Shown here: positions 1 to 5,499 of the stretch, piece after piece
Position numbering within the stretch: the first letter of the stretch is position 1
Layout: each line of letters begins with the position of its first letter
DNA from: Deltaproteobacteria bacterium
GTDB lineage: Bacteria > Bdellovibrionota_C > UBA2361 > OMII01
Length of the DNA stretch: 8,146 nt
NCBI GenBank assembly: GCA_023262305.1
Contig: JALRCK010000083.1
Location: 1 to 8,146, forward strand
Direction: 5' to 3'
Notes under the pieces: model-generated
Seen by the model: only the letters and a program-made list of their open reading frames with translations
Database searches by the model: none
Told to the model about the DNA's origin: nothing
Program-made: the position numbers and the translations under genes

Positions 1-165
1 CGAAAACGGCGGCTTGTGCTCAAGCATGATAAAAGACTTCGCGGACGGGAATCCGATGATACCTGCTGGGAACTCAATGACGCTCTCAGCAGGAACTTCC
101 AAGTCTCCGAACCGAGAGCTCGGCACTTTAATTAGTTCACCCTGCTTATCAGACTCCTGACTCAT
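1..165 (-). CDS. fliW: FliW, flagellar assembly factor and CsrA antagonist (partial, N-terminal 55 residues)
   Basis: This is the first 55 codons of FliW; the rest lies beyond the left edge. The reading frame gives SRFGDLEVP, then VIEFPAGIIGFPSAKSF and MLEHKPPF, which match the conserved FliW N-terminus (RFGE-(I/L)-EV, (I/V)-x-FP-x-G-(L/I)-x-GF, LLEH). In other bacteria FliW is a small cytoplasmic protein that binds either flagellin or CsrA: when flagellin is exported, free FliW captures CsrA and relieves repression of flagellin mRNA. The ATG (165-163 on the minus strand) overlaps the csrA stop as ATGA, so translational coupling is likely. GAGG lies 9 nt upstream of the start and AAGGG 3 nt upstream, both inside the end of csrA. 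About two thirds of the usual length (roughly 130-150 aa) is missing because of the window edge, not through visible damage. Confidence 0.9.
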   Translation of the reverse strand, partial: MSQESDKQGELIKVPSSRFGDLEVPAESVIEFPAGIIGFPSAKSFIMLEHKPPFS

Positions 166-572
166 GATCCCTTACCTCGCTCATTACTAGGAGACACAAC
201 TCCTTCCGGTTCACCGCTTCCAGCTGCCTGGGACGTCTTCCCCTGCACACTTGAGCCGGTTCCCTTCTGCTTCCCTGGTCGCCCTGTAATCGCCACCCTC
301 TTTGAACTATGCTTTGTCTCTCCTGACCCAACCTTCGCAGCACCTCGCCACGAACCTGACAACTGCTCAAGAGCGTCACCTGAAATTCCAGCTTCCGCCG
401 CTTTCTTGTTCTCTTCAAGGATCTGGAGGTAAATCTCCTCCCGATAAATTCTGTATTCAGGTGGAGCATCAATCCCCACTCGAATCTGATTGCCCTTGAT
501 CTCTACGATAGTCACCTTGAGATTATCTCCGATATAAAGACTCTCTCCTGGTTTCCGGGTCAAAATTAACAT
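162..572 (-). CDS. csrA: CsrA translational regulator with a long C-terminal tail
   Basis: CsrA is a homodimeric RNA-binding protein that recognises GGA motifs, often over ribosome binding sites. Residues 1-60 are a complete CsrA domain: MLILTRKPGE, then IGD, KGNQIRVGIDAP and YREEIY. The two RNA-contacting arginines known from E. coli CsrA are kept (Arg6 in LTRK, Arg44 in YREE). The segment ILEENKKAAEA with Asn55 resembles the part of Bacillus-type CsrA that binds FliW, which fits the fliW gene overlapping its stop by ATGA. The protein is 136 aa, whereas the family is usually 60-75 aa. Residues 61-136 form a Gly/Ser/Lys/Gln-rich, low-complexity, probably disordered tail. The frame stays open to the fliW start, which argues that the tail is really translated. 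The start is ATG with GGGAG 4 nt upstream and AAGGAAGG 10 nt upstream. Family assignment is very secure; the role of the tail is unknown. Confidence 0.95.
   Translation of the reverse strand: MLILTRKPGESLYIGDNLKVTIVEIKGNQIRVGIDAPPEYRIYREEIYLQILEENKKAAEAGISGDALEQLSGSWRGAAKVGSGETKHSSKRVAITGRPGKQKGTGSSVQGKTSQAAGSGEPEGVVSPSNERGKGS
166..178 (-). promoter_or_regulatory. fliW ribosome binding site with CsrA-like AGGGAT core
   Basis: The last codons of csrA read GAGGTAAGGGATC immediately before the fliW ATG. GAGG at 9 nt spacing is the likely Shine-Dalgarno. AGGGAT matches the ARGGAU core of the CsrA-binding consensus and sits 2 nt from the start, so CsrA could compete with initiation on its own antagonist's gene. 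The call rests on motif match and position. Confidence 0.35.
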
Positions 573-592
573 GCTACTCCCGCCTTCCTTGG
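573..592 (-). promoter_or_regulatory. csrA ribosome binding region with two GGA motifs
   Basis: Read on the minus strand, the 20 nt before the csrA ATG carry AAGGAAGG and then CGGGAG. There are two GGA triplets 5 nt apart, both overlapping possible Shine-Dalgarno sequences. GGA at the ribosome binding site is the core of known CsrA targets, so autorepression is plausible. The spacing is shorter than is usual for one dimer bridging two sites, so the two triplets may be alternatives. This is inference from motif and position only. Confidence 0.4.
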
Positions 593-728
593 CCTAACTA
601 CTCGTTTCTCTCATCATCTAAGATGACGATTTGATGAAATAAGCACTAACGTATTGAAAAATTTGCGGCAAGGTAAAAAATTTAAGAAAGTCAAGGGCGT
701 AGGGCACCTACTCACCCCAAGCACCACC

Positions 729-750
729 AAAAAAACAGGAACCATCGTTC
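729..750 (-). terminator. Possible weak intrinsic terminator after the M42 peptidase gene
   Basis: Read on the minus strand, GAAC-GATG-GTTC (4-bp stem, 4-nt loop) is followed after CTG by seven T residues. It lies 24 nt downstream of the peptidase stop codon. The U tract is good but the stem is short and AT-containing, so termination may be poor and some transcription could read into csrA. Confidence 0.3.
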
Positions 751-773
751 TATATCCACCAGCTCCGCCCCCC

Positions 774-1793
774 CTACCCCTCTAAGAACCTTCGCAGCAG
801 GGCCTCCGTTGCCTTCACGTCATCGACGTGAACCGTCTCAACGGTGGTGTGAATGTAGCGGGTCGGAACTGAAAGCGTAATGGTTTTGACGCCTGCGCGC
901 GTGCGCTGAATCGCCCCAGCGTCAGTTCCTCCGCGGGGCAAGATCTCCATCTGATGTTTGATCTTGCTCCTCTTTGCCAATGCAACAAATTCCTCGACGA
1001 GCCCTCGATGGCAGATGACGGAGCCGTCCAATACCTTGATCGCAACCCCCTGTCCAAGAGCGGTGATACGCTGCTCCCCAGGCACACCAGGAATGTCAGA
1101 GGCGATCGTTGTATCGAGACAGATGCCTATGTGAGGGTCTACCCCGTAGGTGCTTGTGAATGCTCCGCGAAGACCGACCTCCTCTTGAACCGTGAAGACG
1201 CCGTAGATGTCATTCTTATTTTTTTTGAGCGCCTGGAGAGCCCGAATACCGATATAAACCTGCACACGATTATCGAGGCACTTCCCACTGGCGTACTTTC
1301 CGAACTCAACGAACGGCGCATCCAGAGTAACCATATCCCCGATCCGAACCCGTTGAGCGACCTCCTTGCCAGAGAGCCCGAGATCAACAAAAAAGTCGGA
1401 GACCTCCTTTGCAGCGCGCCGCTCCTCAAGCGACGCGGTGTGGATCGGCTTACCTCCAACATTTAAAACCCCGCGCATGGGACCTTTTTGGGTATGAACG
1501 ATCACACGACGAGAGAAGAGGTTTCGGGTGTCAAATCCCCCCACCTCCTGGAGCCTCAAGAATCCTCGCTCATCAACGAAGCTGACGTAGAATCCGATTT
1601 CGTCCATATGGGCGGCGAACATGACACGCTCCCGCTTTCGGGCGCTTCCCTCCTTAAAGGCGATAACGTTCCCCATGGTGTCGACGGAGATAGAGTCAAC
1701 ATGCCCCTTAAGCTCCCGGGTCACGATAGCTCGGATAGCCTCCTCGCGGCCTGGAACGCCAGCTGCTTCAGATAGTTCGCGGAGTAATCTCAT
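774..1793 (-). CDS. M42 family metallopeptidase (FrvX / TET-type aminopeptidase)
   Basis: This is a 339-aa cytoplasmic-type peptidase of family M42, the di-metal aminopeptidases that form large (often dodecameric) assemblies and trim short peptides. The family residues are all present: His62 and Asp64 in AAHMDEIGFYV, bridging Asp174 in CLDNR, catalytic Glu204 with metal-binding Glu205 in TVQEEVGLRGA, Asp227 in CLDTT and His315 in RYIHTTVE. Length and motif spacing match the family. No signal peptide is seen. The start is ATG with AGAGG about 6 nt upstream. The gene diverges from htpX across a 199-bp gap and is followed 200 bp later by csrA on the same strand, so a functional link with csrA is not evident. 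Members have variously been annotated as aminopeptidase, endoglucanase or deblocking aminopeptidase; the metal ligands support peptidase, but substrate preference cannot be read from the sequence. Confidence 0.93.
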   Translation of the reverse strand: MRLLRELSEAAGVPGREEAIRAIVTRELKGHVDSISVDTMGNVIAFKEGSARKRERVMFAAHMDEIGFYVSFVDERGFLRLQEVGGFDTRNLFSRRVIVHTQKGPMRGVLNVGGKPIHTASLEERRAAKEVSDFFVDLGLSGKEVAQRVRIGDMVTLDAPFVEFGKYASGKCLDNRVQVYIGIRALQALKKNKNDIYGVFTVQEEVGLRGAFTSTYGVDPHIGICLDTTIASDIPGVPGEQRITALGQGVAIKVLDGSVICHRGLVEEFVALAKRSKIKHQMEILPRGGTDAGAIQRTRAGVKTITLSVPTRYIHTTVETVHVDDVKATEALLRRFLEG

Positions 1794-1857
1794 TATACGC
1801 CTCTTTTAATTGACCTTTTCTATAAAGATGCTTACTACAAGGGGATTCGATGCGGTT

Positions 1858-1877
1858 GGCGGATATTCGGTATCGCC
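1858..1877 (+). other. Hairpin in the htpX upstream region
   Basis: GGCG (1858-1861) pairs with CGCC (1874-1877). The stem continues ATA with TAT after one bulged G, giving 7 bp around a TTCGG loop. There is no T tract, so it is not an intrinsic terminator. Function is unknown; it could be part of a structured htpX leader or chance. Confidence 0.3.
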
Positions 1878-1884
1878 AGGACCC

Positions 1885-1930
1885 CGGAGAGATCAGATAC
1901 TTGCGAAAGTAAGCTGATAAGCTTTCTCCG
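1885..1930 (+). other. Long imperfect hairpin with GCGA tetraloop upstream of htpX
   Basis: Three paired blocks stack into one arm: CGGAGA with TCTCCG, ATCAG with CTGAT, and TACTT with AAGTA. The loop is GCGA, a member of the stable GNRA family. Unpaired residues are G1891, A1897, A1912-G1913 and the six bases 1919-1924. A competing hairpin, CCGAT-GAATAA-ATCGG (1928-1943), reuses the 3' end of the arm, so the two cannot form together. The element lies 62 nt before the htpX ATG and could be a regulatory leader if transcription starts upstream. That start is not established. Confidence 0.4.
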
Positions 1931-1992
1931 ATGAATAAATCGGTCACCAACCTCATCTAACGGTGTCTTTAAGGGGTCACCCCAGGAGTGTC

Positions 1993-2856
1993 ATGAAACG
2001 TATCTTCCTCTTTATTCTTACCAACATCCTCGTCGTTTTGACGATCTCTATTTTGCTGAACGTGCTCGGCGTCAGACCGTACATGACCGCAAACGGCATC
2101 GACATTCAGCAACTCGCCGTATTCTGCCTCATCTGGGGTATGACGGGGTCGCTCATCTCGCTTGCGTTGTCGCGTGTCATGGCGAAGTGGACGATGGGGG
2201 TTCAGGTTATCCCCCGAACATCCTCGCAGCATGCAGGACTCGTCATGATGGTCGAGCAGCTCGCTCGAAAAGCCGGGCTGACAACGATGCCTGAGGTTGG
2301 AATCTACGAGAGCCCAGAGGTCAACGCCTTTGCAACAGGTCCATCAAAGAACCGATCGCTCGTCGCGTTCTCTACCGGCCTCCTCAACTCGATGAACCAG
2401 AACGAAATTGAAGGGGTCGCGGCGCACGAGATCGCACATATCGCTAACGGAGACATGGTCACCATGACCCTCCTCCAAGGTGTTGTGAACGCCTTCGTTA
2501 TGTTCTTCGCGCGCATCATCGCCTGGGCAGTCTCGCAGAACGTTCGAGAAGAGAACCGATATATGACACAATATATGGTCACCTTCTTGCTTGAGATGGT
2601 TCTTGGAATCCTCGGCATGATCGTTGTGTGTAGCTTCTCACGTTATCGTGAGTTCCGCGCAGATCGAGGCGGCGCTCAGTATGCCGGGAAACAGGATATG
2701 ATCGCGGCGCTCCAGCGCCTTGCGGCAAACACACGTCGATATGATCAAGTTCCAACAATGTCAGCATTCAAGATCTCAGGTGGAGTAGGACAGCTCTTCT
2801 CCACGCACCCACCTCTTGAGAAGAGAATTGCGGCTTTGCAGAGCGCAGCGGTGTAA
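1993..2856 (+). CDS. htpX: HtpX, inner-membrane zinc metalloprotease
   Basis: HtpX is a membrane-embedded M48 protease with a cytoplasmic active site that degrades misfolded membrane proteins, in partnership with FtsH in E. coli. The 287-aa product has the usual length. It starts MKRIFLFILTN, typical of HtpX, and shows TM segments at about 4-26, 38-60, 157-180 and 195-216. The zinc site is complete: HEIAH (His145, Glu146, His149) and Glu220 in SRYREFRAD. The C-terminal FSTHPPLEKRI is also characteristic. I chose the ATG at 1993 because AGGAG lies just upstream and the protein then aligns with the family; an in-frame GTG at 1963 has no ribosome binding site. In many bacteria htpX responds to envelope or heat stress, and its leader here contains hairpins. 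The next gene follows after 40 bp in the same direction. Confidence 0.96.
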   Translation: MKRIFLFILTNILVVLTISILLNVLGVRPYMTANGIDIQQLAVFCLIWGMTGSLISLALSRVMAKWTMGVQVIPRTSSQHAGLVMMVEQLARKAGLTTMPEVGIYESPEVNAFATGPSKNRSLVAFSTGLLNSMNQNEIEGVAAHEIAHIANGDMVTMTLLQGVVNAFVMFFARIIAWAVSQNVREENRYMTQYMVTFLLEMVLGILGMIVVCSFSRYREFRADRGGAQYAGKQDMIAALQRLAANTRRYDQVPTMSAFKISGGVGQLFSTHPPLEKRIAALQSAAV

Positions 2857-2861
2857 GGATC

Positions 2862-2879
2862 GTTGCTGCAAACAGCAAC
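2862..2879 (+). other. Perfect hairpin between htpX and the PdxH-like gene
   Basis: GTTGCTG (2862-2868) and CAGCAAC (2873-2879) form a perfect 7-bp stem with a CAAA loop, 5 nt after the htpX stop. No T tract follows, so it is probably not a full intrinsic terminator. It may stabilise the htpX mRNA 3' end or reduce read-through into the downstream gene, whose start is 17 nt further on. Confidence 0.5.
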
Positions 2880-2896
2880 TCGTTACGCGAGGCGAA

Positions 2897-3487
2897 ATGC
2901 AACGAACTTTAGAACATCCTCTTGCGAGGCTTCGCCAGTGGATTGAAGAGGAGAGGTCGGAAGGGGTATCGTTCCCTCACGGCGCTGTGCTTGGAACTCT
3001 TGGGCTCGATGGAGTGCCGAGAACGCGCATGCTCGGCACATACCTGTGTGAGGACGGAGCCCCAAAATTCTACACATCCCCCTCATCAACGAAGGTCACA
3101 GAGATTCACAAGCATCGCCAAGCCTCGCTGACCTTCGGTTTTCAAAGGAGCCTGCGCTCGGTCACGATTGAAGGCACTCTGACCGCGTTAGGCACACAGG
3201 AACTAGAGGTCGGGTGGCAAGAGTTCGACGAGGATTTTCGAAGGCATTACCTCGTTTTTGGTCCAACGTCAGGAAGCCCAATTGAGTCACTTGAGCGCCT
3301 CAGGGCCGAGAGAGATCTCCTCTCACCAGGAGCTGAAGCAAAACGACCAGAGAGCTTTATAGGTTTTCGCTTCGGAGAGATTCACCGTGTCATCTTCTAC
3401 GCCGTAATGGCGCACGACTTTGCCGAATGCGAGGAGTATCGCCCCAAAAACGATGGCTCGTGGACCAAGGTGCTACGGGTGCCGTGA
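2897..3487 (+). CDS. Pyridoxamine 5'-phosphate oxidase-family (PdxH-like) flavin-binding protein
   Basis: This 196-aa protein has the layout of the PdxH / PNPOx split-barrel family. The N-terminus HPLARLRQWIEEE resembles the PdxH helix. GAVLGTLGLDGVPRTRML (residues 29-46) is the first barrel strand pair with the FMN-contacting RxR. KFYTSPSSTK (57-66) corresponds to FYTN..S-x-K, and VTIEGTLTAL (89-98) to the QVxVEG segment. The end NDGSWTKVLRVP resembles the PdxH terminus (DxWxIxRLxP). However, the substrate-binding RLHDR motif near the C-terminus is absent: the matching stretch reads AHDFAECEEY, and the Gln of QVRVEG is Ser. FMN binding is therefore likely, but oxidation of pyridoxine or pyridoxamine phosphate is doubtful. 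The start is ATG 2897 with GAGG 4 nt before it; an in-frame TTG at 2816 would overlap htpX and add residues unlike the family. It is probably co-transcribed with htpX. Confidence 0.8.
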   Translation: MQRTLEHPLARLRQWIEEERSEGVSFPHGAVLGTLGLDGVPRTRMLGTYLCEDGAPKFYTSPSSTKVTEIHKHRQASLTFGFQRSLRSVTIEGTLTALGTQELEVGWQEFDEDFRRHYLVFGPTSGSPIESLERLRAERDLLSPGAEAKRPESFIGFRFGEIHRVIFYAVMAHDFAECEEYRPKNDGSWTKVLRVP

Positions 3488-3568
3488 CAAAATAAATGGT
3501 CTCGGCTCCGTCTGGGTTGGAATATTCGCAAACTTCAATCGAAACTTCATCAACAGTTCCAACATCCC

Positions 3569-3603
3569 AGCACCGGGGGGCCGGCGGCCTCCATGGTGGT
3601 GCT
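3569..3603 (+). other. GC-rich hairpin downstream of the PdxH-like gene
   Basis: AGCACC (3569-3574) pairs with GGTGCT (3598-3603). Inside, GGGGGCC (3576-3582) pairs with GGCCTCC (3586-3592, one G-U) around a GGC loop. The result is a stable two-part arm about 80 nt after the stop. Only CTTT follows, so it is at best a poor intrinsic terminator and may instead be an mRNA 3'-end structure. The rest of the 3488-3629 gap shows no coding character. Confidence 0.4.
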
Positions 3604-3629
3604 TTCAAGACACCCGGCTACACTAAACG

Positions 3630-3671
3630 AAAAGGGGGTGCGAGCACTCTTTAAGGCCCACACCCCCTTTT
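3630..3671. terminator. Bidirectional intrinsic terminator between convergent genes
   Basis: AAAAGGGGGTG (3630-3640) and CACCCCCTTTT (3661-3671) form a perfect 11-bp arm with a 20-nt loop. G-rich stem followed by a T tract occurs in both directions. It lies 18 nt beyond the stop of the minus-strand cyclophilin and 142 nt after the stop of the plus-strand PdxH-like gene, so it can end both converging transcripts. Confidence 0.9.
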
Positions 3672-3689
3672 AGCTCCCTTGCGTTGGAT

Positions 3690-4280
3690 TTATCCCTTCT
3701 TGCTCGCAAGCGCGTCATTCCAACCGGCGAGCTTCTCTTTCACCTTTGGATTGTTGAAGAGCGCTGTTGTATCGCCAGTAATGGTGACCTTCTCAATCTT
3801 GTCACCTTGCTTGATCGAGTTCACCACATCCTGTCCCTTGATCACTTTGCCAAAAACCGAGTGCTTTCCATCGAGCCATGGGGTAGCCACGTGCGTAATG
3901 AAGAACTGGCTTCCGTTTGTGCCGGGTCCGGCATTTGCCATCGAGAGAACGCCCGGGGTGTCATGCCTAAGAGATGGGTCGAACTCGTCCTCGAATCGGT
4001 ACCCTGGTCCTCCAGCGCCGGTTCCTGTTGGATCGCCACCCTGGATCATGAAGTCTGAAATCACCCGATGAAACGAGATGCCGTTATAATATCCGTGTTG
4101 CGCCAAATTTACGAAGTTGGCTACCGTCACTGGGGTCTTGTCCGGAGTGAGTTCTATCTCAATCGTCCCCTTGTTGGTCTGAATAGCGGCTGTAAGCTTT
4201 CCAGCTGCTGACGCCGCCGAGGCCAAGCCTAGGAATACGCCGGCGATAGTAAGAACAGAAAAGATCATGTTTCTCCTCAT
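3690..4280 (-). CDS. Periplasmic cyclophilin-type peptidyl-prolyl cis-trans isomerase
   Basis: The 196-aa product begins with a Sec signal peptide (MRRN, a hydrophobic core to about residue 20, cleavage probably after SAASA near residue 25), followed by one cyclophilin domain. This enzyme class speeds cis-trans isomerisation of prolyl bonds during folding. Hallmark segments are [19 protein letters not shown] (catalytic Arg72, Phe77, Gln80), [16 protein letters not shown] (114-129) and [13 protein letters not shown], with Trp135 and His140 matching CypA Trp121 and His126. A charged tail of about 20 residues follows the domain. A second ATG four codons in (4268) has a better Shine-Dalgarno (GAGGAG) than the first (AGGTG). 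I prefer 4280 because it keeps the two arginines of the signal peptide n-region. The gene stands alone, divergent from the DsbA-like gene and ended by the shared terminator at 3630-3671. Substrate clients cannot be inferred. Confidence 0.93.
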   Translation of the reverse strand: MRRNMIFSVLTIAGVFLGLASAASAAGKLTAAIQTNKGTIEIELTPDKTPVTVANFVNLAQHGYYNGISFHRVISDFMIQGGDPTGTGAGGPGYRFEDEFDPSLRHDTPGVLSMANAGPGTNGSQFFITHVATPWLDGKHSVFGKVIKGQDVVNSIKQGDKIEKVTITGDTTALFNNPKVKEKLAGWNDALASKKG

Positions 4281-4621
4281 AGTGCACCTAAATGTTGTAG
4301 CCCCTCATGGGCACCGAGAGCGCTCCGACGTACCCGGAGCTGGCACCCAACAGTGGCTCGTTTTTCAAGCCTCTCCATACCCGAATGAGCGCCAAAGTGC
4401 CAGGCTCGTTTGCACCGAGGGAGATCTTCATCACCATGTGAGATACCATTTGTCGATTACCCCATTATCTGTTATTCCCACTCGGGGGATTTGGGCGGGA
4501 AACTGGCTCAATTCCTTGGTGAATAGTGAAACGACCCACCTAGCCACGGCAACGTAGGCTACTTCATGGTTCGTTCGCGTTCATGACTTGTAATTTTTAG
4601 GGCACTTTCGACTCAAAATTT
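4281..4621. promoter_or_regulatory. Divergent intergenic region between the cyclophilin and DsbA-like genes
   Basis: This 341-bp gap should contain promoters for both genes. A hairpin GCTCCG-ACGTACC-CGGAGC lies at 4322-4340, within the presumed leader of the cyclophilin transcript. GGCTCGTTT occurs twice in the same orientation (near 4345 and 4402). TGTAAT at 4589-4594 is a possible -10 for the DsbA-like gene, with no clear -35. An open frame runs on the plus strand through most of the gap, but its product resembles nothing I recognise and it begins inside the cyclophilin gene, so I do not call a gene. Confidence 0.4.
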
Positions 4622-5398
4622 ATGATCAACAAAAAGTCACTCTCAATGCTCCTCATCTGCGGATTAGGGCTCTCAATATCCTCAGCTAAGGCAGACATCT
4701 CCGAACAGGAGTTCGCCGCTTCAATCGACAAATACCTCAAGACCGACTCCGGCATGGAGAAGCTCGGCAGCGCTATGGAGCGTTACTTCCAAAAGAAGCA
4801 ACAGGACGCTCTCAAGAAGCAAGAGGAGCAGCAAAAGGCTGAGCTGGAGCAACAGTTCAAGAATCCAGTAAAGCTTGACCTCTCCGGCAGCCCAGTAAAA
4901 GGTCCGGCCAACGCCAAGGTAACGATCGTTGAGTTCTCTGATTTCCAATGTCCATACTGCCGACGTGGTTATGAGACGATGGAGCAGGTTGCGAAGATGT
5001 ATCCTAACGACGTGAAGGTCGTGTTCAAGCACTTCCCACTCCCATTCCACAACGAGGCAGAGCCAGCTTCGAAAGCCGCATGGGCAGCTCAACAACAGGG
5101 CAAATTCTGGGAATACCACGAGGAGCTCTTCAAGAACCAAGACAAGCTTGGGGCAGAGTACTATGTTGAGCTCGCAAAGAGCATGAAGCTCGACGTGGAT
5201 AAGTTCAAGAAGGACATGGCTTCAGAGGCTGCAGCTAAGCAGATCAAGGCTGATATGGAGCTTGGTCAGAAGAACGGGATTCAGGGAACACCTGGGTTCT
5301 TCGTCAATGGCGTAGCTGTGAAGGGCGCTTACCCAGCAGAGCACTTCAAGGGCATCATCGACCGATGGCTTAAAGGTGCTCCTGCCGCTAAGAGCTAA
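4622..5398 (+). CDS. DsbA-family periplasmic thiol oxidoreductase with N-terminal helical stalk
   Basis: The 258-aa product has three parts. Residues 1-24 are a Sec signal peptide (MINKK, hydrophobic core, cleavage near SAKA-D). Residues about 27-82 are strongly charged and Gln/Lys/Glu-rich (FQKKQQDALKKQEEQQ) and should be a long helix or coiled coil. Residues about 84-250 are a thioredoxin-fold DsbA domain with the redox motif Cys110-Pro-Tyr-Cys113 in VEFSDFQCPYC, the helical insertion, and the cis-proline loop GTPGFFVNG (Pro224). This class forms or shuffles disulfides in exported proteins. The stalk plus catalytic domain recalls Com1 and ScsC/BcfH-type proteins, in which an N-terminal helix drives oligomerisation and isomerase activity; that role is inference here. 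The start is the first ATG. No good Shine-Dalgarno precedes it, but it gives a normal signal peptide. The gene is monocistronic, with its own terminator 30 nt after the stop. No DsbB or DsbD partner is in the window. Confidence 0.92.
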   Translation: MINKKSLSMLLICGLGLSISSAKADISEQEFAASIDKYLKTDSGMEKLGSAMERYFQKKQQDALKKQEEQQKAELEQQFKNPVKLDLSGSPVKGPANAKVTIVEFSDFQCPYCRRGYETMEQVAKMYPNDVKVVFKHFPLPFHNEAEPASKAAWAAQQQGKFWEYHEELFKNQDKLGAEYYVELAKSMKLDVDKFKKDMASEAAAKQIKADMELGQKNGIQGTPGFFVNGVAVKGAYPAEHFKGIIDRWLKGAPAAKS

Positions 5399-5428
5399 GG
5401 AGATCTCATCAGCTGAAGGTTGATGACG

Positions 5429-5456
5429 AAAGGGGGCGTAAGCCCCCTTTCTTTTT
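5429..5456 (+). terminator. Intrinsic terminator of the DsbA-like gene
   Basis: AAAGGGGGC (5429-5437) and GCCCCCTTT (5442-5450) form a perfect 9-bp stem with a GTAA loop, followed by CTTTTT. A second small inverted repeat, TCATCA/TGATGA (5407-5426), lies just before it. This should separate the DsbA-like transcript from the phosphofructokinase gene. Confidence 0.93.
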
Positions 5457-5499
5457 GGAATATTTCCCCGGTCAGCGTCCTTTGCCCACCTTACGGAAT

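Larger units (their letters stand above)
573..773. other. Intergenic region upstream of csrA with a leader hairpin
   Basis: This 201-bp gap lies between the M42 peptidase stop and the csrA start, both on the minus strand. It contains the csrA ribosome binding region, a short hairpin at 612-628 (7 bp including one G-U, loop UUA on the minus strand) about 40 nt before the csrA ATG, an AT-rich stretch (650-690), and a weak terminator-like element at 729-750. A TTGACT (694-689, minus strand) resembles a -35 box, but no acceptable -10 box lies 16-18 nt after it. No ORF with coding character was seen. Confidence 0.5.
1794..1992. promoter_or_regulatory. Divergent intergenic region between the M42 peptidase and htpX
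   Basis: This 199-bp gap must carry promoters for both divergent genes. On the minus strand TTTATAGA (about 1820-1830) is a possible -10 for the peptidase, without a convincing -35. On the plus strand CTTGCGA (1900-1906) and CTCCGAT (1926-1932) loosely resemble a heat-shock (sigma-32) promoter, but the 19-nt gap is long and the match imperfect. Several hairpins precede htpX (listed separately). AGGAG at 1984-1988 is the htpX Shine-Dalgarno. Next to it GGGGT-C-ACCCC (1973-1983) is an inverted repeat that could be an operator or a small hairpin near the ribosome binding site. Confidence 0.4.

Noticed and set aside
638..690. Flagellar sigma-28 promoter upstream of csrA (TAAA ... GCCG on the minus strand)
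   Set aside because: The gap between the two blocks is about 4 nt shorter than the consensus, and GCCG is followed by CAAA, not ATAA.
750..782. G-quadruplex on the minus strand at the end of the M42 gene
   Set aside because: Only two long G runs are present; the others are GG, so at most a weak two-layer structure.
954..1466. 170-codon plus-strand ORF antisense to the M42 peptidase
   Set aside because: It is the mirror of a clearly conserved gene whose catalytic residues are all in the other frame; no family features of its own.
1963..1992. GTG start for htpX ten codons upstream
   Set aside because: No Shine-Dalgarno precedes it; the ATG at 1993 has AGGAG and gives the standard 287-aa HtpX.
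2816..2896. Upstream TTG start for the PdxH-like gene, overlapping htpX
   Set aside because: The added residues are unlike the PdxH N-terminus and the ATG at 2897 has a GAGG ribosome binding site.
4267..4557. 96-codon plus-strand ORF in the gap before the DsbA-like gene
   Set aside because: It begins inside the cyclophilin gene on the other strand, has no ribosome binding site, and its product has no recognisable family features.
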